Shown piece by piece: positions 33,475 to 44,990 of a DNA stretch of 64,000 bases. Source of the DNA: Pyrrhosoma nymphula (Eukaryota; Arthropoda; Insecta; Odonata; Coenagrionidae); NCBI GenBank assembly GCA_963573305.1, contig OY754338.1:22690192-22754191 (forward strand). The letters are read 5' to 3'. Under the pieces are notes generated by a model that was not told the origin of the DNA, made no database searches, and was given only the letters and a program-made list of their open reading frames with translations. Numbering within the stretch: the stretch's first letter is position 1; every line of letters begins with the position of its first letter. A program made the position numbers and the translations under genes.

Positions 33475-33541
33475 AATTGGCGACGAGGTCAACGAACTTA
33501 GCAAAAATTCGCGGAGCAAAATAAGAAAATTTTGAGACGCG

Positions 33542-36500
33542 ATGATGACGACTATGATTGATCAGGGACCAGCTATATTCCCTGTATACAGTGAAATTTC
33601 GACGGCTGGGACCCGGTGGCAAGATTGGATTCGGGACTTCAAGTACTACATTGCGGGAGATGCTACCATTACCTCTACTCGTAAACTGGCCCGGTTGCTT
33701 CACAAGGCTGGGCCTGAAGTGCAAGATATATTTGACGCGTTACCAGAGCCAGCAGGTGCAGCGGTCGATGTGTTCGACAACGCGGTTGATAAACTTACAA
33801 ATTTCTTTGAACCATTGAAAAATACCCAGTACGAGCGCCAATACCTACGTCAGATGGAAATGAAAGCTGACGAAAGCGTAGACCAATTCGTCGTGAGGTT
33901 GCGCAAACAAGTGAAGCATTGTGATTTTGGTGCGGTTACCGCGGAACAACATCGTGAACAAATCATCAGAGATCATGTTCTTGAAAAGTTGGTTCACTCT
34001 GCCTTAAAAGACAAGTTGATCAAGAAGGGGGGCTCTCTTGACCTTAAAACTCTCCTGGAGACTGCCAGAACCTGGGAGCTTGAAAAAAGGAGGAAAAAGT
34101 TGTTGGAAAATAAAAGTATTGAGGACTCCGTTAACAAAATCAGTTTACACTCCAGAGATGATCAAGAAGATAGAAATGAGTTGAAGTGCTATCGATGCGG
34201 CTACTCTGGACACTTTGCCTCTGATCCTGGCTGTCCAGCTAGAGGAAAAAAATGCAATAAATGTGGTTTGGAGGGTCATCTCGGGAAAAGATGCAAGACC
34301 AAGAATATGCCGAACAAAAACAAGAAGAAAAAGCATATTCGATACGTTGTAGTGGAGACTGACACCTCAGAGGGAGGAAAATCAGATGGAGAAGAAGCGG
34401 AGTCAGGTCAGGAATCGGAAGATGAAGAATCAGAGCACAACCTCATGCTATTATCCCAAAGGAAGTATTGCTTGGCAGTGAAACACAAGACTCTGAAGCA
34501 ATATCCAATCCAATTCGGAGGAATTACGGTGAAAATGGTGATTGACTCTGGTTCTTCTACGAACATCATTGATAGGTCTGAATGGGACAGGTTGAAGAAG
34601 AATGGCTTGAGAAGCAAAGCTATAAAGGAAGATAAATGGTGCTATCCATATGGATCTTCAAAGCCATTGAAATTATTTGGCTCATTCGAGGCCAATATCA
34701 GTTGCAGTCTCACGAACAGGATTTTGAGAGGTGTCAAATTCATGATCTTTGATGGCTCGGGCCCTAACATTCTCAGTGGGGAAGCATCAACTTTGATTGG
34801 TCTCCTTAGAGTGGGACCTAAGGAAAATGAAACTGTGGTAAACACCTTGATGGCATATCCACTGCTCAGCGAGTTCCAAGATTTATTTACTGGCATTGGC
34901 AAATTAAAAAATTTCCAACTCACCATATCTGTGGATAAATCTGTCAAGCCAGTTGCGCAACCAGTTAGGCGCCTTGCATATCATTTAAGGGAACCTGAGA
35001 GACAACTTATTCAAGAGCTGTTAGAAAATGATATAATTGAGCCTGTGGAAGGACCCACACCCTGGGTCTCACCCTCTCACTTAGTTCCAAAGAAACAGCC
35101 CGGTGCATGGCGTCTAGTTGTTGACATGAGAAGAGCAAATCAAGCCATCAAGCGTGAAAGATTTCCTCTCCCAACATTTGAAGAGTTAGGCTATGAGCTG
35201 CATGGCTGCACGGTGTTCTCCACCTTGGACATCAAGTGGGGATACCATCAAATAGAGCTTGATGAAGACTCAAGAGAAATTACCGTCTTTAGCTGCAGTA
35301 GAGGACTCTTCAGATATAAAAGATTGGTCTTTGGGGTCAAATGTGCCCCAGAAATGTTTCAAAGAATTATCGCCCATCTACTACAAGGAATACCTGGAGT
35401 GGCTAACTCACAGGATGACATCAGAATTGGAGGAAAAGATAAAGAAGAACATGACCAAAGACTGTCACTAGTACTGCAGAAACTGAGGAGTGCTAACCTT
35501 ACCCTCAACCCAGCAAAGTGTCAATTTGGATCGCCAGAAATTACTTTTCTGGGACATCACTTGTCAGCAAAGGGGATTCGTCCCACAGAGACGAACCAGT
35601 CGGTGGTCCAGAAGTTCAGGTCTCCATCAACTCGTGAGGAAGTAAGAAGCTTTCTGGGTCTCGTTAACTTCTCTGCACGTTTTGTACCCAACTACAGCAC
35701 GGTTACTGGCCCTCTGAGAAAACTCACCAAACAGGATGTAGAGTTTGAATGGGGTCAGGAACAAGAAGATGCTTTCCAGCAACTGAAGGGGATAATAGCG
35801 AGCCCATCTGTCTTGGGATTCTATCAAATGGATGCGCCAACAAGAGTGATTGCAGATGCTAGCCCAGTTGGACTTGGTGCTGTTTTAGTCCAGCGTCAAA
35901 AATTGCCCAACAGCACCAAACTGGAACCAATGGTGATCCAGTATGCAAGTCGCTCTCTGACACCTGCAGAACAGAATTACTCGCAAACTGAACGTGAAGC
36001 CCTTGCCATCGTTTGGGCATGTGAAAAATTCAGCATGTACTTGCTCAACAAGAAGTTTGAGATAATCTCTGACCACAAACCCCTTGAGATTATATATGGG
36101 GTCAAATCAAAGCCAACTATGAGAATTGAGAGATGGGTGTTGAGACTTCAGCCATATGATTTTAAAGTAATCTACCGCCCTGGTAAAACTAACATTGCAG
36201 ACCCTCTCTCTCGTTTGATAGATATATCACAAGCAATTGGGACATCTGATAATGAAAGGGCAGAAATTTGGGCTATTTCCACCCAGTCCATTCCCAAGGC
36301 CATGACCCTGGAGGAAGTAGTCCAGGAAACTATCGAAGACCCAGAGCTGAAAAATGTCAAACAAGCTGTAAGAACAAATTCATGGACAAAGGATATGAAG
36401 AGATACGAACTAATAAAGGAAGAACTATGCATTGTTGAGGATCTCTTACTCAGAGGTGACAGAATTGTTCTTCCAAAGTCACTTATTGTCAGAGTGCTAG

Positions 36501-37678
36501 AGTTAGCTCATGAAGGCCATATAGGCATGACGGGTATGAAGGCTAGGATCAGAGATAAACTGTGGTGGAAGACTATTGATAAGGATGTTGAATATTGGGT
36601 CGATACATGTCAGGGATGTCAACTTGTGAAAACACAATCTCCACCTGAGCCTCTGCAATCAACAAAGTTACCATCTAAGCCCTGGGAGCTTGTATCTATG
36701 GATTACATGGGCCCATTACCATCGGGTCATTATTTATTTGTGATCGTTGATTACTATAGCAGATATGTGATGGTCAAAATTGTTAAGAGCATCAATACTG
36801 AGACCACCATCCAGCAATTGGATGAAATAATTGCAGAAGAAGGGCCAATGGAAACACTGTTGTGTGACAATGCAGCTGCTTTTAAGAGTGCTGAGTTTGC
36901 TGAATATCTATCAATCAATGGTATCCGGCTTAGAAATTCAACCCCTTTGTGGCCTCAGGCAAATGGTGAAGTGGAACGTCAAAACAGGTCTCTTCTTAAA
37001 AGACTCAAGATTGCTCAGGGTCTAAACCAAGACTGGAAGAGGGAGCTGAGAGCATATCTTAGATCATACCGCACTACTCCACATTCAACCACTGGGGTAC
37101 CTCCTGCAAACCTTTTCAAAGGAAGATAGGTGCGGTCCAAGATTCCAGATGTCAGAGTCCAGTTTGCAGCTAATGACCTCCAAGTTCGGGACCGAGATGC
37201 CTAAAGGAAGGCGTCTGCAAAGAAATATGCAGATGAGAGGAGGCATGCACGACCCTCAGATCTTAAGATCGGAGATCAAGTTCGAGTTCAACAACCAAAA
37301 CTGAGCAAATTAACCCCAAGATACAGCATCGATAAACATACTGTACTATCTAAGAGTGGAAACTCGGTGGAAGTAACAACACCCAGTGGATCGGTGCTGA
37401 GAAGGAATACATCATTCCTCACAAGGGCACCCGAACGAGATTTGTCCCGATTTGGTTCATCAAGAACTTCTACTCAAATACAAGAATTGGAGAAGACGAA
37501 TCAGGAAAATCTAGATTCACAGTTCATGCCAGTGGGAACACCAGAATCGACATTGAAGTGTCTGACTCAATCTCCACCTGATCCTGAAGTTTGCAATCCG
37601 AAGATGACCATTCAAAGGCCTGCAAGGACTATCAGACTGCCGTCCAAATTTGATGATTTTGAGATGGGAAAATCTTAA
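33542..37678 (+). pseudogene. Gypsy gag-pol polyprotein with two in-frame stops
   Basis: A single frame. Gag (about residues 1-260) ends in two zinc knuckles (CYRCGYSGHF and CNKCGLEGHLGKRC, from residue 216). Protease IDSGSS is near 333. RT runs from about 500 with FSTLDIKWGYHQIEL and the catalytic SQDDI near 622 (many relatives have SDD or YxDD). RNase H ADASPVGLGAVL is near 770. Integrase has the HHCC finger near 988 (HEGHIG...C.GC) and a D, D, E core (MDYMG 1053, CDNAAAF 1108, NGEVERQN 1142). A TAG at 37127 and a TAA at about 37201 interrupt the integrase C-terminal part; the frame is otherwise open to 37678. Related to K02A2.6-like Gypsy proteins. Confidence 0.9.
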
Positions 37679-37868
37679 TAGCCATCTTGCCTGCAACTTT
37701 TATTAATATCAGCATAGTTTCTTATTGTTCTTGAATTAATGTTTTGTTGTTTATATTTTACTTTGCTTTGTTGAGTTTTCACCAGTTTGTGATCCTGGTT
37801 TAGGGTTGGTTTTATTTGTACTTGGGTCATTCTTTGCCGGCATCCTTTGTCTGAAAGAAGGGAGGAGT

Positions 37869-38036
37869 TGTTGGATCTTGGGCTTTCTCATTTGTTGGTC
37901 GTCAATAGCGACAAGGTTTTGTTTTGCTAAAAAGGTAACTATGAACGGTTGTTGAATACAGACGAGAATAAAGATAAGATCTCATGATTTAATTCTGGAG
38001 ATAAATCAGTTTATACCATTTGATTTCAATACGACA
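37869..38036 (+). repeat. Gypsy 3' LTR
   Basis: 168 bp, TGTTGGATCTT...CAATACGACA. It differs from the 5' LTR in TGTT versus TGTA and GGCTTTC versus GGCTGTC. Confidence 0.9.
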
Positions 38037-38150
38037 CCACAAACCATGGTTTCAGCACATTATGCCATCATCAGGGTCACCTTGATGATGGCATAACATG
38101 CTGAAACCGTGGTTGGTGGTGGAGAATAAAAAGTGAGGAAATTGTACCAT
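38037..38150. repeat. PLE-type palindrome with hammerhead-like cores, split by the Gypsy
   Basis: Centre near GGGTCACC (38075-38081). The minus-strand core is 38042-38074 and the plus-strand core 38082-38114, the latter with TTGATGA (a C-to-T change at the first core base). The arms continue to AAATTGTACC. The left arm is interrupted by the Gypsy, whose CCACA target site lies at the 3' edge of the minus core. Confidence 0.75.
38042..38074 (-). ncRNA. hammerhead-like core (fourth family)
   Basis: CTGATGA, spacer T, stem II GGCA/TGCT (one G.U pair) with loop TAATG, GAA, palindromic ACCATGGT, then T. The sequence downstream of the core on this strand was cut off by the Gypsy insertion. Confidence 0.5.
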
Positions 38151-39104
38151 TGTTTACTTTCGAAATATGAAAGTCCATACTTTCCACGAAGTTGGAGCCG
38201 ATTATGAGTCTTCTGAAGTGGAAATACTTAACAATTGACTCAAAATTCGAGTTGTATGCGTAGAGAAGAAGCTCTTCCATTAGAAATGCTATATGGTTAC
38301 TCCCCCATTATCTACCATCACCCTATCTAGGGTACACTCATCTCAGAAATTAGAGGATAAAATTTCCTGGAATTGCCTGTCAGATCACACACATAATTCT
38401 GCAATGTAATACCTTGTTCCCAAGTGCTTAGTTCATGATTCTTCAAACTCATTTCTCAGGAGCCATCCTACCTCACAAAATACACACTAGTAGTCCTTTA
38501 GCATTCTACATAGTATGAGTCCATATTCTTGCCACATCAATATTTGTTAAGACAGCTATTGATTTTTGTAATGATTTCTCCAAAACATTGAAGTAATGAC
38601 GGCATTTCAGCAAAGGTGAATAGAAGCTGTGAAGTGCTCCATGTAAAGGAAATAATGCCAATTGTCTAAATAATTCAGAAATAAACAAATGATTGCCAGA
38701 GTCCCTAAAGTTCACCATAAGAAAAAATACATCCATTTGTGAGTTGGTATGGAGCAAGACAAATATTCCATCTAAATTCGATATTTAAATAATATGTGAT
38801 TTTAACAGTTACTTGGTCAGAAATATTTTTCATCACTCATCTTTGCCTGAGATTCGAGCAATAAATGCTCGTAACTGAAGAAAAACATCTCACCTATGAT
38901 GATGGGAGGTAAAAAGATATCCAATGGAAGTAAGTGGGAAGTGGTTTGGGCAGGTGTCAAGGAGCATAACTAAATATAAGCCCATATACACAGTCCTCTG
39001 TCTCAAGTTCTCACATTTCTCTCAATAAAATTAATTGGAGACTTCCAAAAAAACAAACTATACACAGAAATGATAATTTTAAACTAAACTAAGTAATAAC
39101 TCAC
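38151..39104. other. unassigned intronic sequence
   Basis: Intron 5 of Nup133, close to exon 5. No repeat or gene recognised. Confidence 0.4.
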
Positions 39105-39323
39105 CACTTCCATAACTTGAGTGGCCGTCATGGAACCAAATATAAGTGACGAAAATTTACGGCTAATTCCACCAAGCCACCCTTGCGGAGTCTTTAAAGC
39201 CCGGCAAAATATAGAATGTCTGCCATCAATCACTTGTGGGACTACAAGAACAATAGTTGAAGTGGTTGTAGCCAGGAGACATCCATGGGGGCCCAAATAC
39301 GTGAGGGAATCACACTCCTGACC
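39105..39323 (-). CDS. Nup133: Nup133 exon 5
   Basis: The acceptor is TCTGTTTAG|GGTCAGG and the donor GAAGTG|GTGAGT. The exon is 219 nt (73 codons), phase 0 on both sides. It contains LGPHGCLLATTTSTIVLVVP and PQGWLGGISRKFSSLIFG. The latter matches the conserved 'G.L.GIGRR.SSL.FG' block of Nup133. It joins exon 4 across a 7.6-kb intron containing a 3.9-kb TA-flanked element, MITEs and a broken Tigger. Confidence 0.85.
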
Positions 39324-39467
39324 CTAAACAGAAAAGAGAGAAAAATCATTTGAATGCAGGTACAAAATAAGGCATGAAGCAGGCCAGCATATAACTTGAT
39401 CTAATGAATGGACTTACAAACATCCAAATTAATTACTCACACAGGGCTTGTATTATCTGAATACGTA

Positions 39468-42400
39468 CAGTCCTGTTCATTAAAAACTTACCACCACGGA
39501 GCCCTGTTCATAAAAAACTTACCGCCTCGGAGCCGAAAACTTTCCAAGTCCAGACTTGATGGCTATGTGGCAATGCGGCTGAACCACGCCCCCTTGCGCA
39601 GAAAAGCATTAAACGCATGGAACGAAAGAAGGGCCTTGCTCCTCGCATCTGGCGAGGGGGTAGACCTACGGAAGGAAGATTTTGGCCTGCGAAAGGATAC
39701 TTTGTGAGAGGTAGGGTCTGGGCTACCGTTTGCTTTATGAGTGGGCAAGAATGAAAGGGCGATGGCTTGGTTCAGTCGCTCAAAGACCTCTCACAGTTGA
39801 CAACTGCTACATGACGGAAAGCCCAACATATCCCCATGGCTCGTTTCGTTTTCTTAAATACTTTTTTCTTACGCGAATTTATTAGCGTTAAATATGATTG
39901 AAGTGTTGATGTATTTTCGTTATCTGAAATTCATTGTGGTGCCGACATTCCTATTATTATTATTTGTTGAGTTTGTTCTTGAACACTTTTATTTAATTGT
40001 AAGTATTTTATGAGGGGTTGGTCAATATGTATGGTCTCTGGTATTTCTTGTTACCATTTTTTTAAACATGAATCTAAAGTGACTCTTATTAATTAACCGC
40101 AATGAAACAAACGTGCATTAAAACACGCTGAGTATTCACAGTGGAACCGTAATGAAAAAAAACCACCTAACGTATTATGGAAATATTTTGTTTTCAAATG
40201 TCTGTACAAATTTAGCATGGTGAGGAAATAAACCTGGTGTAGTATAATCACTCACTCACTCAGTGATTCAACCTGAAGGTTGGTTTGGATAGTTGATGGT
40301 AGAACTCAACCCAGACTAAGCCACAGGCGTGTGAATTTCACACATTCAGGGTAGGGGGGCCAGTTCCTTTCCCTGGGCCATCTCGCACTCCGAGGATTTT
40401 TTTTTTGTTCGGGGGCATTCAAAGGCTTCACCTGGATTTGAACCCGGGACCCTTCGATCAGTAGCCAAGCGCTCTACCCACTAGGCCACCACGCTCCCCC
40501 TCATAGGAGCAAGAAATAACTTTCATGACCCTTTTTCTGAGCCTCGAATTATTACACGAAAAAATTCGCTAATAGAATGTAAAATTCCTGCACCCTTCGA
40601 AAAGTCGAACTATGAGACCTATCATTCAACACTTACCAGGGTTCTTTCCATGGTCGAATCAGAAGAACAAAGATAATTTATCGTAATCAGGGGTGGTGGC
40701 AAAGGGGGCTATAGCCCCCATTGGATCTCAAATGACACTAGATAAAATGGCTTCAGGAAAATATATATCATTGACGGCTTTAAACTTTCACGTATATTTT
40801 ATTTTGACAGACTCAATCATTTTTAAAGACACAAAACAATATGGATTGCACTATATTTCACATGAATTTAACAGAGTAGCAGTGGCAAAGAACTTACTAC
40901 CTTACAGGTTTTTCTTCGATCTAATTAGGTGCATAGATACATCTGGTGCAGCTGGAATTACTATACACAATTAGTTACAATAATGTGCGATATTCACAAT
41001 GAAAAAATGCTCGTCTGGATGAGATTTAAAAGTGGATCACTCTATTTCACTCTGTAGTAACACATAATGTCAAGCTCGAATTTAAGCGCACACCTATCAT
41101 CGGAAAGTATTCGGAATAGAATTTTTCAGGGGCGATGTATTTATGCGCAAACCGTAACTAATTAATGGTTTCATTTTTAAATAGTGAGCTTTGCAGAGTA
41201 TCCAATATCATATCAAGTTCTTTCGACATACTTTTAACTATACGACTGCGCTTCTTTGATTTTAAGTTTTGTTTGTCAATGAACAAGGAACGGTATTCAC
41301 TTCAAATATCTTTGGATTGAAGTAGCTCGATGCTATTTCATTCCAATAATGGAATGCTTAGGAAAACATTTGCGATCCACTCAATCATAAACTTCAGCCA
41401 GTTCTCAATTATTGTTTCGCGGTGGAAGTTAGAATACATTTCTTTGTTGCCATAAAAATAACCTGATGACAATATTTTCCCTTTTCCAGTCTTTTAAATA
41501 ACTCTTTCAATCTAGTCAGTTAGTGAGTCGACTCTATTAGCGAGGATCTTGGCATAGAGGCAACATCACTTTGGCCCTTCCAATCTTTCCCGGGAGAGCA
41601 ATAAACATTCCAAACCAAAGGAAGCCCCTTCCATCACCCTCGCTCGAGGAAAGGGCATACTCTGCCAAAAAGTGACAATGGAAGGGGGCAGCGGCTTCTT
41701 ATTCGACGTGGAGTGAAGAAGTAGTGTTGTGGTCGGTCGAGCTGTTTCAGCACATTATGTGGATGCGGCCCATACATGGGAATAGATGATCTCTCGTTCA
41801 CAGCTGCTAGAAAGTACGGAAACACAATCTACACTTCTTTGGTTTATATCCCCACAGCTCGTTTCGTTTTTTTATTAGTTTCCTGCTAGTATTAATTAGC
41901 GTTATTAACTATTGATATGTTGACCCCAAATATATATTATATCATTTACATTTTCTTGGTCTGGAATTCCTTACGGTGTCAAAATCCCTGTTACTTTCAA
42001 AAGTTCACGATTAATTATGCGCTTTTTACAGGATATTAGTTCAATTTTCTTTACTTTGCCATAAAATATTTGCTGCTTCGGGAATTAAGTTAGGAAAATG
42101 CCACAGAACGCATTGTAGGAAGTGCTATCACGAATGTTTTCCATAAAGATCTCGCATAAGAAAATTCTGGCCTATGACGAATGAAAAACGCAGTAATGGT
42201 GGTGAAGCAAGAGGGGGGCTAACTTGAACCTGAAACGGTCATTGATCTAAGATGTCAGTCTAGTCATACATATACGATATGATGCCATTAGTGAACGCAT
42301 AGTATACACTCGTATGTGAAATTCTGCATTGATAGCAGCAAAACGACTAAATTCACCAAAAGCATGGGATGAGTACAAAAGGTGCTTTTTTTCAATCCGC

Positions 42401-43412
42401 ACGTCCCTCTCTTGAGCCTCAAATTATCACGAAAATATTTGCTATAAGATCGTGAAATTCAAAGCTAATCATTTTAAAATGAAAGTTGTTTACGCATAAA
42501 TATATTGCCCCTATAATATGTTTTCCTAGAATACTTTGCGAGGACAGTTGTGCGCAAACTTCGAGCCTGACATTATCAGTTACTACAGAGCGTAATAGAG
42601 AGATCCAGTTTCAAATCTCATCCAGGCTATTGTTTTTTTCGTAGTGAATTTCCCACATTCTTGAGGCTCATTGTGTGTTGTAATTCCACCTCCTTCAGGT
42701 TTATCTACGTACCTTAAGAGATCAAAGAAATACGTGTAAAAGCACTTCCTAAAATGCTTTTCATGGTTTACTTTTATAACTTACTTTTGGAAAGAAGAGT
42801 GTACTAGGTGTAACTAGGTGTGTGATTATAAAATTAAACAAATTGTGCCCAAGTCTGAAACGAATCAAATGGCTAAGAACAAATCGCACATTTCAAGTAT
42901 AATAGGGATTGCAATATCACAAGGACTTCCAGATAATGCAAATGCGTAAGACATTCCATAAACCTTTACGTAAATGAATACACGTATAAATTAAAATACT
43001 CAAAAGAAACGAAAGGAACTCCGGGGATTGAGACCCTTAAGACCTAAGATAGCTTTTTTTTCTGTGGCTGCTTGAATCTGTCATGTGCGAGGGATCTTGG
43101 CACGTCTGAACTTTGCAGATCTCTCTTCCCTTCTTACACATCACAAGAAAAGAAACCCAACCCCTCCGCTTGGAAATAATCCTTTTCGCAGGTCAAAATT
43201 TTCCTTCCGTCGGCCTTTCTACTCGCCCAACTGCAGGGAGGAAGGGTTCTCATTCCGCTTGGAGAGGTTATTGCACCCCCACTCAGGGAGGCATGATTCG
43301 GCCGTGTTGCCACATCGTCATTAAGTCGGGACTTACAAATTTTTCGGCACCGAGTTGGTAAGTTTTTTATGAACAGGGCTCCGAGGTGGCTAGTTTTTTA
43401 TGAACAGGACTG
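39468..43412. mobile_element. 3.9-kb TA-flanked inverted-repeat element, no transposase
   Basis: Left end TA|CAGTCCTGTTCATTAAAAAC, right end ATGAACAGGACTG|TA. The TIRs extend about 260 bp with substantial divergence (shared: CTCGGAGCC, TGTGGCAA, GACGGAAGGAA, GACCTGCGAAA). Within each TIR the CCTGTTCATAAAAAACTTACC phrase is doubled. Inside are a second inverted pair (41020-41190 against 42470-42640) and a direct repeat (39830-39960 against 41850-42000, ATATCCCCA..GCTCGTTTCG). The ends fit Tc1/mariner-superfamily rules, but no transposase frame is present. A SINE is nested at 40236-40500. Confidence 0.7.
40236..40500 (-). mobile_element. tRNA-derived SINE
   Basis: The minus strand starts GGGGGAGCGTGGTGGCCTAG. 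The A box is TGGCCTAGTGGGTAGAGCG and the B box GGTTCAAATCC, in a tRNA-like head of about 72 bp. A LINE-like body follows (GTCTGGGTTGAGTTCTACC), ending in a (TGAG)n tail at 40247-40262. The head folds better than the other tRNA-like modules here. No clear target duplication was found. Confidence 0.75.
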
Positions 43413-43508
43413 TACTATGGGGGTATAAAGTTTCTCAACAAATGAATTCCCATCTTGATCTCTGGCAGTTTCTAGAATATTCACTACCTTTCTGATGTCA
43501 TTATTCTT

Positions 43509-43998
43509 AAGCCCGTTTCACACGATACTTGATCCAGCACAAGACCTAGTATGCTAGCCGGTACTTGATACTGATAACAGAATCTAGCATGATAGAAACC
43601 GTCCTAGGAGGTTTCACACAATTGTTGAACTTGTGCTTGCGAGGAAGTGATACTGTCACTTACTAGTGTGTGAACTGCTCACAAAAATGGAGAATTTAGA
43701 TGAATAATTTTTAATAAGGCTTTCAATGGCAGCATGCGACCAAAATAAAAGTTGTGACATTTTCAACGAATGTCGATTTCACCGCCAAACCTTTGTAATA
43801 CCAGAAAGAAGGTATAGGCTGATTAAAAAAGCGAAGATCACACAGCGACTGCAATTGCGAATGTGATTGGTTAACGGCTACTAGGTCGTACTGCTTGCTA
43901 GTAGCAAACTAGTACCGCAGCAATTATGAAATAAAGTAGCTCAGTCAGTATGATAGCGATTATACTGGCTAGCCAGCATGCTGGTTCTATATCACACC
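43509..43998. mobile_element. possible MITE
   Basis: GCCCGTTTCACACGATACTT at the left and TATATCACACCA at the right are loosely inverted, and CCAGCA/TGCTGG and TAGCCGG/GGCTAGCC pairs recur inside. The left end resembles Harbinger-like MITEs. The boundaries are uncertain. Confidence 0.3.
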
Positions 43999-44256
43999 AT
44001 ACCAGCAGTCCCCGAGTTACGTAAGCTTCAACTTACGTAAATCCGTACTTACGTAATTGGCAACCTTACCCAAAACGACGAGCATTACGAAAGATACAGA
44101 TTTTGAAGGATGGTTGCCTACATTCAAGGAGCGCATGTGCCAAGAGCTGGCCAATCGGAGAGGGTAGAGACCAGTAAATTGGCCTGGTAAGCAGTTGTAA
44201 AGTAGCAGTAAGATACTTAGAAGCGCTGATGAGGGGCCCCGTGAGAACCCGGCCAC
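43995..44256. mobile_element. terminal fragment of a Tigger/pogo-type element
   Basis: CAGTCCCCGAGTTACGTAAG followed by ACTTACGTAAATCCGTACTTACG is characteristic of Tigger ends (CAGTCCTCG...ACG phrases). No transposase is attached. Confidence 0.4.
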
Positions 44257-44864
44257 AATATCACTAAAACGGCTTGGCCGATTTTTACGAAAGTGAAATC
44301 AGCATTTAGCTTGTTTCATTCCACGTTAAGCGAATACAAGAAAACTTTTTAAAAACTATAGTAAGAGTTAGTGTCTTGGGATAAAAGGACAAAAAGAGCC
44401 CATTTTTTGGCCTGTGAGAACTTTCATGTCCAACTTTCGGGGATTACCACGCAAATACCATTGATTCGATGCCAGTCAAACTTAAACACCTTATTTTTCA
44501 TGTTGCGCACATCTCTCTACATGCAGTGAGAACAGAGATAAAGTTGTTCCACAAAAATAGAGTCAACATTAAAAAATATAAAGTTAAAACTTTATAATTT
44601 TACAAAAGCACTAACAGAAGATTGAGAAATAAGGTGTTTATGTTTGACTGCCATCGAATCAATGGTATTTGCGTAGTAATCCCCGAAAGTTGGACATAGC
44701 ATTTCGCGGGCCAAAAAATGGGCTCTTTTTTCCTTTTATCCCAAGAAACTAACTCTTATTATAGTTTTTAAAAAGTTTTCTTTTAATCTCTTAACGTGGA
44801 ATGAAACAAGCTAAATATTGATGTCAATTTCATTAAAAACCGCTGAATCATTAAAGAGATATTA
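44257..44864. repeat. 608-bp foldback element
   Basis: The arms (44257-44500 and 44630-44864) are inverted copies beginning AATATC and sharing TTTAGCTTGTTTCATTCCACG, GGATAAAAGG, AGCCCATTTTTTGGCC and TCGGGGATTAC.ACGCAAATAC. The central loop is 130 bp and AT-rich. No coding capacity. Arm identity is clearly below that of the PLE palindromes. Confidence 0.75.
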
Positions 44865-44896
44865 AGTCTTAAACTCAGGGTCATATACTTTCTGCA

Positions 44897-44941
44897 CCAG
44901 TGATTGAAAATAAAACTGTTTTATTTTCAATCACTGGTTTA
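44897..44941. repeat. 45-bp perfect palindrome
   Basis: ACCAGTGATTGAAAATAAAAC-TGT-GTTTTATTTTC... with 21-bp arms (loop about 3 bp) immediately after the foldback element. Confidence 0.7.
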
Positions 44942-44990
44942 ATTTTTCCTTCCAGAGCACCATTAATGATCTTATGTAACAAAACAAATA

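Larger units (their letters stand above)
33307..38036 (+). mobile_element. Ty3/Gypsy LTR retrotransposon, nearly intact
   Basis: Two 168-bp LTRs (33307-33474 and 37869-38036) begin TGT and end ACA, and differ at two positions by eye. The 5-bp target duplication CCACA lies at 33302-33306 and 38037-38041. A primer-binding-like TGGCGACGAGGT follows the left LTR (33478), and a purine-rich tract GAAAGAAGGGAGGAG precedes the right one. One long gag-pol frame lies between them. Low LTR divergence indicates a recent insertion. No env-like frame is present. The element is in antisense orientation to Nup133. Confidence 0.93.

Noticed and set aside
38506..38757. Minus-strand frame near Nup133 exon 5
   Set aside because: No family similarity and no suitable acceptor; the in-phase join from 39105 to 18467 needs no exon here.
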